Shown here: piece by piece, positions 1 to 6,748 of the stretch
Layout of the letters: each line of letters opens with the position of its first letter
Numbering within the stretch: position 1 is the stretch's first letter
Assembly (NCBI GenBank): GCA_032123495.1
Contig: JAQBFG010000004.1
Span: 1 to 9,378, forward strand
DNA length: 9,378 nucleotides
Direction of reading: 5' to 3'
Source: JAAERC01 sp032123495
GTDB taxonomy: Bacteria > Zixibacteria > MSB-5A5 > GN15 > PGXB01
Made by a program: the position numbers and the translations under genes
The notes under the pieces: generated by a model
Seen by the model: only the letters and a program-made list of their open reading frames with translations
What the model was told of the DNA's origin: nothing
Databases searched by the model: none

Positions 1-28
1 AATACTCTTTTAGAGGAGCAAGAGCAAA

Positions 29-34
29 TATAAT
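29..34 (+). promoter_or_regulatory. Possible -10 box upstream of the lipoprotein gene
   Basis: A perfect TATAAT hexamer lies at 29-34, about 125 bp before the lipoprotein start. No convincing -35 hexamer is found 16-18 bp upstream, where the sequence is T-rich, and the window begins close by. In an AT-rich intergenic region a chance match is quite possible. The rest of 1-157 holds no other feature I can support. Confidence 0.25.
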
Positions 35-157
35 CTATTAAGACACAACATGATAGTCACAATTGTCATAATTGGACCTGTTGTCGGACTATTATTTGCT
101 GAAATAGACATTAAAATATCTATCCAATGGGGAAAAACGCCCGAAGGGAGTTTGAAA

Positions 158-925
158 ATGAAGAAAATTTTATTCGCTTCTGCAATTTTGATGATTCTAC
201 TTCTTATCTTTGGATGCGACAAAGAAAGAATAGTCACGTCAACTGAGTATATTAAAGAAATCGAATATATCGAAAAACCGGCCGACACGGTTTTGGTTTT
301 CGATACTTTGTTCACGGTCGATACGCTTTACAAATATGATACCACTTTTACCGGCGGCGGTGCCGATACGATTATTATTATAGATACCGTTTACAACAGC
401 TCCACTGATACCTTAATCATCACCGAAAATATTTATGATACTATAACTGTTACTAATAATATCTATGATACAGTCACCGTTAATAATACTATTTACGACA
501 CGGTTACTGTGACGGTAAATCATTACGATACGACTACAATCAGCCAGTGCGATCCTTTTGTTCAGTTTGCCTTTGCTGCTTTGCAATATTATGGTAACTA
601 TGAAATCCTGACATTTATAAATAGTGAGTTTGGATACACCGATGGCTGGATTTATTATCTCGGGATAACTCAGAGCGATATCCAAAGTCCATCGGCCGGT
701 GTCTATGAAATCTATGGTTATGCCAATTATTGGATGGTCGAATTTGATGGTTATTATCCGCTTGAGTATTTCTGGCGATTGTCCTATATAAGCGGCGACC
801 CAAGCGACCCGGATAACTGGGAACTTTCCGATCCGCCGTCACGGTCATCGAGTAAAACCGGTGGTGTGAAACTAACCATCGATCGTGAAGCTAACATTGT
901 CGGAGCTACTTTGCAAAACAAGTAG
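158..925 (+). CDS. Repeat-containing lipoprotein of unknown function
   Basis: Encodes 255 residues. The start at 158 is chosen because a Shine-Dalgarno-like AAGGGAG lies at 144-150 and because it puts a lipoprotein signal first: Lys-Lys, a hydrophobic stretch, then IFGC with the lipidation Cys at residue 20. An in-frame ATG at 50 would bury this signal and is rejected. Residues about 40-88 are rich in Asp-Thr pairs (DTV, DTL, YDTT). Residues 89-128 are four consecutive ten-residue repeats around YDT[IV]TV. Residues 131-255 form an aromatic-rich, probably globular domain (many Tyr and Trp), with a Ser-rich stretch near 228-233. I do not recognise this domain. A lipid-anchored protein held off the membrane by a beta-rich or extended Thr/Asp stalk is inference. 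The gene runs convergently towards meaB. The coding call is strong; the function is unknown. Confidence 0.88.
   Translation: MKKILFASAILMILLLIFGCDKERIVTSTEYIKEIEYIEKPADTVLVFDTLFTVDTLYKYDTTFTGGGADTIIIIDTVYNSSTDTLIITENIYDTITVTNNIYDTVTVNNTIYDTVTVTVNHYDTTTISQCDPFVQFAFAALQYYGNYEILTFINSEFGYTDGWIYYLGITQSDIQSPSAGVYEIYGYANYWMVEFDGYYPLEYFWRLSYISGDPSDPDNWELSDPPSRSSSKTGGVKLTIDREANIVGATLQNK
422..541 (+). repeat. Four tandem 30-bp repeats inside the lipoprotein gene
   Basis: Four back-to-back 30-bp units (422-451, 452-481, 482-511, 512-541) encode ten-residue units built on [TN]xNIYDT[IV]TV. The last unit is the most diverged (TVNHYDTTTI). Period and frame are kept exactly, while synonymous positions differ between units. 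This suggests an older amplification under protein-level selection rather than recent slippage. Degenerate DT-containing relatives precede it, at about residues 43-88. Confidence 0.85.
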
Positions 926-945
926 TACAAATTATTGAAAGTTTT

Positions 946-1020
946 GTAACCCACCCATCGGGTGGGAATATTTGGGAGGTCAAAGACATTGAGAAATTCC
1001 CCACCTGTTAGGTGGGTTAC
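946..1020. repeat. Inverted pair of GTAACCCACC palindromes (REP/BIME-like)
   Basis: GTAACCCACC at 946-955 is matched by its exact reverse complement GGTGGGTTAC at 1011-1020. Each half also folds alone. CCCACCC (950-956) and GGGTGGG (960-966) form a 7-bp stem with a 3-nt loop. CCCACC (1000-1005) and GGTGGG (1011-1016) form a 6-bp stem with a 5-nt loop. Both halves read GTAACCCACC, a short loop, GGTGGG, then an A/T-rich tail, so they are two similar units in opposite orientation about 33 bp apart. This is the architecture of REP/BIME elements mobilised by RAYT (IS200-like) transposases. It lies between two convergent gene ends and could also limit read-through, but no T-tract follows directly. 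The repeat is seen; the family assignment is inferred. Confidence 0.7.
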
Positions 1021-1126
1021 CAATTTATTATGTTACTGCAAGAGGAATAACATTTAATGGAACCGGTTGAAATTGAAAATATTTTTGCAAAGAAGAATGG
1101 AAATGGAGATATAAAAAATTAAAAAA

Positions 1127-2068
1127 TCAATCCAGATCAGAGAGTTTCAGCAGTTTCTTGCTGGCAGTAAACGGATCGGTTTTGCCATTGAAAATATCAT
1201 TAACAAGACTGTCAAGATTCTCTACCCCGCCGATTTTTGATTCCATGATACTGGCCAGCTCATAATTGATGATACTGAATATTTTATTTTTGATCTGGTT
1301 ACGGCGGTGTTCCTCAAAGAGACCAGTCTCTTTGGAAAACTGAATGAAATTTTTCAATTCTGTTAATAGAGTATCAATATTTTTATTATTCACCGCCTCG
1401 GTTGGCAGAACCGGAAGTTTCCATCCGGTTTTCTCACGTTTGATATCGAGGACATTGTTCAGTTCGGCGACAATACTCGCTGATAACGGACGATCAGCTT
1501 TGTTGACCGCAAAAATATCGGCAATCTCCATCAGCCCGGCTTTAAGTGCCTGGATCGAGTCGCCCGATTCCGGAACCAGTACCACGACAACCGCATCACA
1601 GGTATTTATTATGTCAAGTTCGACCTGTCCGACCCCGACCGTCTCGATAAGTACAAAATCGAAACCGAAAGCATCCAAAGCAATGGTGACATTATTGGTC
1701 GCCCCAGCCAAACCGCCGGACGAACCACGGGTAGCCATCGAGCGGATAAACACCGAACCATCCGACGGCATGTTGTGCATCCTGATTCTGTCACCCAAGA
1801 GCGCCCCGCCGGTAAAAGGCGAGGATGGATCGACTGCAATGATCCCGATCTTGTTTCCTTCAGCCGCTAACATTTTTGAGATTTCATTGACAATGGTAGA
1901 TTTACCGGCCCCCGGAGGACCGGTAAAACCAATTTTTATAGCATGACCCGATTTTTGATACAATTTGGCCAGAAGTTTTTTATAGTCTTCCTCCCGGTTT
2001 TCGATGTACGAAATAATCCTGGCCAGAGCCGAGAGATCCCCGTCTAATAATTTTTCAAGAACAGTCAC
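1127..2068 (-). CDS. meaB: MeaB/ArgK-type GTPase (methylmalonyl-CoA mutase chaperone family)
   Basis: Encodes 313 residues, close to the usual length for the G3E-class MeaB/ArgK family. Visible motifs are the P-loop GPPGAGKST (50-58), DPSSPFTGGALLGDRIRM (80-97), RSMATRG (109-115), the switch region ETVGVGQ (142-148), and the guanine-specificity motif NKAD (189-192). The C-terminal region is helical and probably serves dimerisation. Family members use GTP hydrolysis to protect and reload adenosylcobalamin-dependent mutases, classically methylmalonyl-CoA mutase, in the cytoplasm. The start is GTG at 2068, with an AGGA-type ribosome site overlapping the recJ stop. It begins 9 bp after recJ ends, so the two are almost certainly co-transcribed. 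No mutase subunit lies in the window, so the client is unproven. A T-rich stretch follows the stop, without an obvious stem. Confidence 0.94.
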   Translation of the reverse strand: MTVLEKLLDGDLSALARIISYIENREEDYKKLLAKLYQKSGHAIKIGFTGPPGAGKSTIVNEISKMLAAEGNKIGIIAVDPSSPFTGGALLGDRIRMHNMPSDGSVFIRSMATRGSSGGLAGATNNVTIALDAFGFDFVLIETVGVGQVELDIINTCDAVVVVLVPESGDSIQALKAGLMEIADIFAVNKADRPLSASIVAELNNVLDIKREKTGWKLPVLPTEAVNNKNIDTLLTELKNFIQFSKETGLFEEHRRNQIKNKIFSIINYELASIMESKIGGVENLDSLVNDIFNGKTDPFTASKKLLKLSDLD

Positions 2069-2077
2069 CGGACTATC

Positions 2078-3820
2078 CTAATATGTTGCCTCGCCGGAGG
2101 CCAGCTTGATCGCCTTCAAGCGAAGTTGTATTCGAGTATGGCCTTCCCAGGTATTGAACTCAACGACATGAACCAGATCAACCAAGCAACCGCGTCCGGT
2201 CAGGTTGTTGATCCAATCGCCAAAACCAAAACCGATAACATCAAAGACCGCTTCACCCTTGCGAACTTTCATCTTCAGATGATTTTTCCCGACGCAATAC
2301 GCCTGGCCAACTATCTCACAGTTGCGAGTCAGAAAGACCGGCCGCATGTTCTGTGGGCCGAATGGTGCAAACGTCTCCAAAGTATTAAGAAGCTCATCAT
2401 TTATCTGCGTCAATTCAATTTCGGCATCGATATTTAATTTTGCCAGCAGATCGTCTGAGGACAAAAGATTCTGTGACACCTTTTTCATTCTTTCCCGGAA
2501 AGCTTCAATATTTTTTGGATCAATTGTCAATCCGGCCGCATATTTATGTCCGCCGTATCGCAAAAGTAGATCTTCGCATTCCTTGAGAGCGTTGCAAAGA
2601 TGAAAGCCCGGAATCGATCTCGCCGATCCTTTACCTTCGCCGTTATCAACGGCAATCATAATTGTCGGAAGATGATATTTTTCGACCAGACGGCTGGCAA
2701 CGATTCCTATAACTCCCTGATGCCATCCTTCCGATGAAAGAATAATCGCTTTATCATTTTCCAAATCGACAACTTCACGAATTTGTTCCAACGCCTCATT
2801 GAGTGTTTTTTCGTCAATATTTTTTCGGCGTTGATTTTCCTTATCGAGGGTTCTCGCAATTTCAGCAGCTGCTCGTTCATCTTTGGTCGTCAAAAGTTTG
2901 ATTGCACTGGCGGCATCACCAAGTCTTCCAATGGCATTGATACGAGGGGCAAGAATAAAGACGACCTGTCCGGTTCCGATTTTTTTACCCATCAGGCCTG
3001 AAACAAAAGCGAGTGATTTTAGTCCCGGCTTGGTTGTTCTGGCAATCTGATCGATCCCAAATTTTGTCAGGATACGATTTTCCCCGACAAGCGGAACGAT
3101 ATCGGCGGCGGTTCCCAAAGCGACTAAATCGAGATGTTCCTCTAATTCGGTCTCATCCTGTTGCAATCTTTTGTACAATGCCTGGGCCAGTTTAAAGGCG
3201 ACACCAACTCCAGCCAGATCCCTGGATTCATAGTCGCAGTCATTCCGTTTGGGATTAATTAAAGCAACCGGATTGGGAAGGAATTCGCCTTGCTCATGAT
3301 GATCGGTAATTATGCAGTCAATCCCTTTTTCACGCGCATATTCGACCTCATCCATGGCGGTAACACCGGTATCAACAGAGACAATTAAGGTTGCCCCTTG
3401 CCTTTCGGCTTCGTCGATCCCCAGTGGGGAAAGACCATAACCCTCAACCAAACGATTAGGTAAATAGTAAGCAACCTGCGCCCCGAGTTTGTTGAGAACC
3501 AGGTAAAGCAGTGAAGTTGCCGTAATGCCATCGACATCATAATCGCCGTAAACCATGATTTTTTCATTCTCGCGGAGAGCGGTCAAAATTCTATCAATAG
3601 CTTCGTCCATACTTTTCAAAGAAAAGGGATCACCCAAATCTTCCAGTTTTGGATGCAGGAATTTCTGGATAGCTTCGGGCGTATTGATTTGCCGATTGAA
3701 TAGAATCTTGACAATGATTTTATCAAGGTCAAGACTGTCGCTAATACTTTGGATCTGCTCAGGATCCGGATCAGGAGCCACTATCCACTTGGGTGGTATT
3801 GATCTGGTTGCCCAGTTCAT
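2078..3820 (-). CDS. recJ: Single-stranded-DNA-specific exonuclease RecJ
   Basis: Encodes 580 residues, typical of bacterial RecJ. This is a 5'-to-3' single-strand exonuclease of the DHH superfamily, acting in recombination repair, mismatch repair and replication-fork processing. Metal-site motifs are complete: YGDYDVDG (91-98), VDTG (149-152), TDHH (172-175), NPKR (189-192) and LGTAADIVPL (235-244), with Asp240 the likely distal metal ligand. APRINAIGRL (291-300) and GWHQGVIGIVASRL (365-378) follow. The DHHA1 region has GKGSARS (396-402) and GGHKYAAG (423-430). A C-terminal OB-like part ends near WEGHTRIQL (558-566). The ATG at 3820 has an AAGGA ribosome site about 7 nt upstream, next to an A8 run. 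The gene starts only 22 bp after the 3' end of rnpB on the same strand, and meaB follows after 9 bp. Confidence 0.97.
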   Translation of the reverse strand: MNWATRSIPPKWIVAPDPDPEQIQSISDSLDLDKIIVKILFNRQINTPEAIQKFLHPKLEDLGDPFSLKSMDEAIDRILTALRENEKIMVYGDYDVDGITATSLLYLVLNKLGAQVAYYLPNRLVEGYGLSPLGIDEAERQGATLIVSVDTGVTAMDEVEYAREKGIDCIITDHHEQGEFLPNPVALINPKRNDCDYESRDLAGVGVAFKLAQALYKRLQQDETELEEHLDLVALGTAADIVPLVGENRILTKFGIDQIARTTKPGLKSLAFVSGLMGKKIGTGQVVFILAPRINAIGRLGDAASAIKLLTTKDERAAAEIARTLDKENQRRKNIDEKTLNEALEQIREVVDLENDKAIILSSEGWHQGVIGIVASRLVEKYHLPTIMIAVDNGEGKGSARSIPGFHLCNALKECEDLLLRYGGHKYAAGLTIDPKNIEAFRERMKKVSQNLLSSDDLLAKLNIDAEIELTQINDELLNTLETFAPFGPQNMRPVFLTRNCEIVGQAYCVGKNHLKMKVRKGEAVFDVIGFGFGDWINNLTGRGCLVDLVHVVEFNTWEGHTRIQLRLKAIKLASGEATY

Positions 3821-3842
3821 AGCAGAGTCCTTTTTTTTGTAA

Positions 3843-4223
3843 GTAGAGAGAGGATCATAAGCCGAGTTCTGTTCTGCCCAAAGGCAGTACGGTCATTTAT
3901 CTGGGCCGGTCAGTTACCTGCCGGCTCAATGCAGCCTACCCGGAAATAATATGGGGCGAGCCAGCCCCTATTTCCCTATTTGGCCTTGCTCCGGATGGGG
4001 TTTACCCTCGTCAAAGTTTACTTTGGCGAGCGGGGTCTCTTACACCTCGTTTTCACCTTTACCGCTGTTAATCATAAGATTAACAGGTTGGCAGTCTATT
4101 TTCTGTGGCACTTTCCGTCGGATCACTCCGCCCCGGCGTTACCGGGCATCCTGACTCTTTGGAGCTCGGACTTTCCTCACTTTAAGTTAATTTTTAAAGC
4201 GCGACCGTAAATCCTCTTTCTAC
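3843..4223 (-). ncRNA. rnpB: RNase P RNA, bacterial class A
   Basis: This is the catalytic RNA of RNase P, which removes 5' leaders from pre-tRNAs. Read on the minus strand, the conserved blocks appear in the right order. GAGGAAAGTCCGAGCTCC (complement of 4161-4178) is the 5' P4 region. ACAGAAAATAGACTGCC (4090-4106) follows. The L15 region GGGTAAACCCC next to CATCCGGAGCAAG (3985-4008) comes next. AGATAAATGACC (3891-3902) and AGAACTCGGCTTAT (3857-3870) form the 3' P4 end. The termini pair as helix P1: 4211-4223 against 3843-3855, 13 positions with one A-C mismatch. That defines a length of about 381 nt, within the class A range. It lies between guaB and recJ with no protein-coding ORF of its own; short open frames across it are artefacts. 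Confidence 0.96.
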
Positions 4224-4232
4224 ACTTACGTT

Positions 4233-4262
4233 ATTATATATAGTTAACACATCTTTTCTAAA
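4233..4262 (-). promoter_or_regulatory. Probable rnpB promoter
   Basis: On the minus strand a perfect TATAAT lies at 4238-4233. Initiation 7-10 nt downstream would fall at about 4226-4223, exactly where helix P1 of rnpB begins. The best -35 is weak: TTTAGA at 4262-4257, spacer 18, overlapping the guaB stop codon. The fit between the -10 position and the RNA 5' end is the main support. It implies rnpB has its own start rather than depending only on guaB read-through. Confidence 0.65.
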
Positions 4263-5724
4263 ACATACGGCGGTAATTTGGCGCTTCTTTGGAAATAGAT
4301 ATCGAATGCGGATGCGATTCGGAAACGCCGGCCTGGCTGATTCTGATAAATCTTGCTTTCTTTTGTAATTGGGCCACATCAGAAGCGCCACAAATTCCCA
4401 TACCTGATCGAATTCCTCCGATCAATTGATAAATAGTATCGGCCAATTCGCCTTTAAATGGAACGCGACCTTCGATTCCTTCGGGAACAAATTTGGACGT
4501 ATCCTCCTGCTGCTCCTGGAAATATCGGTCATGACTGCCTTCTTTCATTGCCTCAACCGATCCCATACCTCTGTGAACCTTGAAAGTCCGCCCCTCATAC
4601 AATACTGTTTCACCGGGTGATTCTTCAGTCCCGGCAAATAATGATCCGGCCATAATAGACGAAGCACCAGCAGCCAGAGCCTTGACAATATCACCTGAAT
4701 ATCGGATACCACCATCGGCAACCACAGGAATATTATGTTTTGTTGCCGCTTCACAGGCATCAATTATGGCTGTGACCTGCGGAACACCTGCTCCGGTTAC
4801 AACCCTTGTTGTACAAATCGAACCGGGGCCGATGCCAACCTTTACTGAATCGGCTCCAGCATCAATCAAAGCCAGGGCACCTTCATTAGTTGCGACATTG
4901 CCCGCCATAACCGGAATATGGGGGAACTTCTTTTTCAGTTTTTCTACCGCTTTTAAAACACCGGTCGAGTGACCATGTGATGAATCAACAGCCAGAATAT
5001 CAACACCAGCTTTTACCAGAAGCTCGGAACGCTCATCCAGGTCGGCAGAAACTCCAACGGCTGCTCCAACCCGCAAACGACCAAATTTATCTTTACAGGC
5101 CAAAGGATGTTGAATTTTTTTCATAATATCCTTGACCGTAATCATCCCCTTAAGGAAATTCTGGTCATCAACAATCAAAAGTTTTTCAATTCGATTTTGA
5201 TGCAAAAGATCCTGAGCAGTATCAAGATCGGTTCCTTCAGGCGCCGTAATCAGCTTATTTTTGGTCATCACCTCAGATATTGGAACATTCAACTTTTTAT
5301 TAAATCTAAGGTCACGGTTAGTTAAAATGCCGACCAATTTACCATTTTCAGAAATCGGAATTCCTGAAATGTGAAATTTCTTCATTACCGCCAGTGCCTC
5401 ACCAATCGGTCGGTCAGGAGGAAGCGTTATCGGATCAACAATCATCCCTGATTCTGATCGCTTGACCTTATCGACCTGAACTGCCTGCGCCTCGGGAGAG
5501 AGATTTTTATGAATTATACCCAAGCCACCCTGCCGAGCAACCGCAATCGCCATTAAATATTCAGTGACCGTATCCATGGCCGCCGAAATCAGCGGTATAT
5601 TTAAGCCAATATCTGCGGTTAATCTGGTCGAGATGTCAACATCGCGTGGTAAAACATCCGAGCGGTTGGGGACCAGAAGGACATCATCAAAGGTCAAACC
5701 ATCTTTTTCAATTATTTTTACCAT
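4258..5724 (-). CDS. guaB: Inosine-5'-monophosphate dehydrogenase
   Basis: Encodes 488 residues, the normal length of CBS-containing bacterial IMPDH. The enzyme oxidises IMP to XMP with NAD+, the committed step of GMP synthesis, in the cytoplasm. The TIM barrel opens with LTFDDVLLVP (10-19). Two CBS domains interrupt it (about 94-141 and 152-203). The barrel resumes with VDSSHGHS (246-253), GNVAT (275-279), and the catalytic loop GIGPGSICTTR (297-307) with nucleophile Cys304. VADGGIRYSGD (335-345) follows, then the flap region with RGMGS (385-389), HDRYFQ (398-403) and EGIEGRVP (415-422), including the expected Arg420. All key residues are present. The ATG at 5724 has only a weak GGA ribosome site, but the N-terminus matches the family. 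The gene follows the zinc-ribbon gene after 23 bp and its 3' end carries the probable rnpB promoter. Confidence 0.98.
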   Translation of the reverse strand: MVKIIEKDGLTFDDVLLVPNRSDVLPRDVDISTRLTADIGLNIPLISAAMDTVTEYLMAIAVARQGGLGIIHKNLSPEAQAVQVDKVKRSESGMIVDPITLPPDRPIGEALAVMKKFHISGIPISENGKLVGILTNRDLRFNKKLNVPISEVMTKNKLITAPEGTDLDTAQDLLHQNRIEKLLIVDDQNFLKGMITVKDIMKKIQHPLACKDKFGRLRVGAAVGVSADLDERSELLVKAGVDILAVDSSHGHSTGVLKAVEKLKKKFPHIPVMAGNVATNEGALALIDAGADSVKVGIGPGSICTTRVVTGAGVPQVTAIIDACEAATKHNIPVVADGGIRYSGDIVKALAAGASSIMAGSLFAGTEESPGETVLYEGRTFKVHRGMGSVEAMKEGSHDRYFQEQQEDTSKFVPEGIEGRVPFKGELADTIYQLIGGIRSGMGICGASDVAQLQKKARFIRISQAGVSESHPHSISISKEAPNYRRMF

Positions 5725-5747
5725 ATTCCAATTATTTCAAAATTACT

Positions 5748-6470
5748 TTATTCGCTTTGACCATCCTGCCAGAATAAGAGGCGTCCGCAATTATCACAGG
5801 TAATCATTTGATCGCCCCGTTTTAATTCCTGAATACGATGCGGCGGAAGGGCCTTGAAGCAAGCTCCGCAGGCTCTCTTTTTAACCATAATGACAACCGA
5901 ACCACCCCGATTTTTGCGAATTCTTTCGTAAATCGACATCATTCTTCTGGGCACCCGGACAATAATATTTTGCCGCTCATCGTCTTTCATTTGAACTTTG
6001 GAACCGACCGAATCCATTTTTTCCTGAAGAATACTCAGCTGATCGTCGTTCTGTTTTTTGGTTTCGGTAGATTTTTTTCTAAGATCATCAATGCCACTTT
6101 CCAGAATTTCGATTCTTTCAATAATTTCCAGAAGAGTTGTTTCCTTTTCATTAATTGATTCCCTGACAGAATCTATTTGGGAAACGAGAGCATCATATTC
6201 CTTGTTTGTCTTGATCGCCATCATCATCGACTTCAGCCTTTTTAATTCATCCTGCAAAGCAGAAACTTCCAACTCAAGGCTCTTCTGAAGAATCGTTGCC
6301 TCTGATAGTTCTTTTTCATTGCTACTAAAAGTTTCTTCAATTTCTACAATTTCCCGCTTAAGATTTTCCATCATATCAGGAATATACTCTTTAGAGCGTT
6401 CCAGTTCCCCACGGTCATAATCAATAACCTGCAATTTTAATAACAGCTCCAAATCATCTTTCATCGGCAT
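5748..6470 (-). CDS. Coiled-coil C4 zinc-ribbon protein (CT398-like)
   Basis: Encodes 240 residues. Residues about 5-165 are a long charged helical hairpin with heptad-like Leu/Ile spacing, containing the family hallmark TNKEYDAL (88-95). The C-terminus is a zinc ribbon: CGAC (201-204) and CDNC (225-228), followed by GRLLFW. Together these match the family annotated as 'C4-type zinc ribbon / zf-RING_7' (chlamydial CT398 type). Its role is not firmly established; nucleic-acid or secretion-related partners have been suggested for relatives. Start 6470 is preferred over the ATG two codons in (6464), because GGGAGA sits about 6 nt upstream of the first ATG. It is the first gene of the guaB-rnpB-recJ block and lies just after the tRNA operon terminator. 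I see no clear promoter of its own, so partial read-through is possible. Confidence 0.92.
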   Translation of the reverse strand: MPMKDDLELLLKLQVIDYDRGELERSKEYIPDMMENLKREIVEIEETFSSNEKELSEATILQKSLELEVSALQDELKRLKSMMMAIKTNKEYDALVSQIDSVRESINEKETTLLEIIERIEILESGIDDLRKKSTETKKQNDDQLSILQEKMDSVGSKVQMKDDERQNIIVRVPRRMMSIYERIRKNRGGSVVIMVKKRACGACFKALPPHRIQELKRGDQMITCDNCGRLLFWQDGQSE

Positions 6471-6496
6471 CTAATTCTCCCGTAAACGGCCAAATT

Positions 6497-6534
6497 AAAA
6501 AGGCGCAGTCTCATTTTTAAATTAAGACTGCGCC
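6497..6534 (-). terminator. Rho-independent terminator of the tRNA operon
   Basis: A perfect 10-bp stem pairs GGCGCAGTCT (6502-6511) with AGACTGCGCC (6525-6534) around a 13-nt A/T-rich loop. On the minus strand it is followed immediately by five U residues and an AU-rich stretch, which fits termination of the tRNA transcript before the zinc-ribbon gene. A T6 run at 6539-6544 sits on the other side, so the element could work in both directions. No plus-strand transcript is evident here. Confidence 0.85.
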
Positions 6535-6641
6535 AGGGTTTTTTCGTCCTCGTTTATTTTGTGCCCAGTTTTTTTCGGGCTTATACAAGCACATCGTATC
6601 TGCATATATTTTGTATCGGTCATCTCCGATATCCTCTTAAC

Positions 6642-6715
6642 TGGGCAATACTGGATTTGAACCAGTGACCTCTCGGATGTGAACCGAACGCTCTAACCAA
6701 CTGAGCTAATTGCCC
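6642..6715 (-). tRNA. tRNA-Val (anticodon CAC)
   Basis: A 74-nt cloverleaf reads on the minus strand. It has a perfect 7-bp acceptor stem (GGGCAAT/ATTGCCC), D-arm GCTC/GAGC, and anticodon stem TTCGG/CCGAG with one G-U pair. The loop is TTCACAT, giving anticodon CAC at 6681-6679. A 5-nt variable loop and T-arm ACTGG/CCAGT with TTCAAAT complete it. The discriminator base is A. The 3' CCA is not encoded (the next bases are GTT), so it must be added by nucleotidyltransferase. It reads valine GUG codons. It is the second tRNA of a two-gene unit, 33 nt after the CAU tRNA. Confidence 0.96.
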
Positions 6716-6748
6716 GCAATTCGTATAATCCTGTCAAACATCAATTTC

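Noticed and set aside
50..157. In-frame N-terminal extension of the lipoprotein from ATG 50
   Set aside because: It has no ribosome site and would place 36 residues before a textbook lipoprotein signal. The ATG at 158 with AAGGGAG upstream explains the gene better.
10..315. Minus-strand ORF of 101 codons at the window start
   Set aside because: It overlaps the lipoprotein signal region in antisense and has no ribosome site or recognisable domain that I could identify.
422..541. Possible CRISPR-like or minisatellite array
   Set aside because: The 30-bp units are contiguous without spacers, stay in frame and differ mainly at synonymous positions, so this is a protein repeat.
1057..1122. 21-codon ORF with a possible AGAGGA site, between the palindromic element and meaB
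   Set aside because: Too short to assess, no recognisable motif, and ordinary AT-rich composition. It could be a tiny peptide or a remnant, but nothing supports translation.
1344..1946. 200-codon plus-strand ORF antisense to meaB
   Set aside because: It is the complementary-frame shadow of a well-conserved GTPase gene, low-complexity Ser/Thr/Pro-rich, with no recognisable domain.
3951..4210. Plus-strand ORFs of 67 and 76 codons
   Set aside because: They lie wholly across the structured rnpB gene and have no recognisable protein features.
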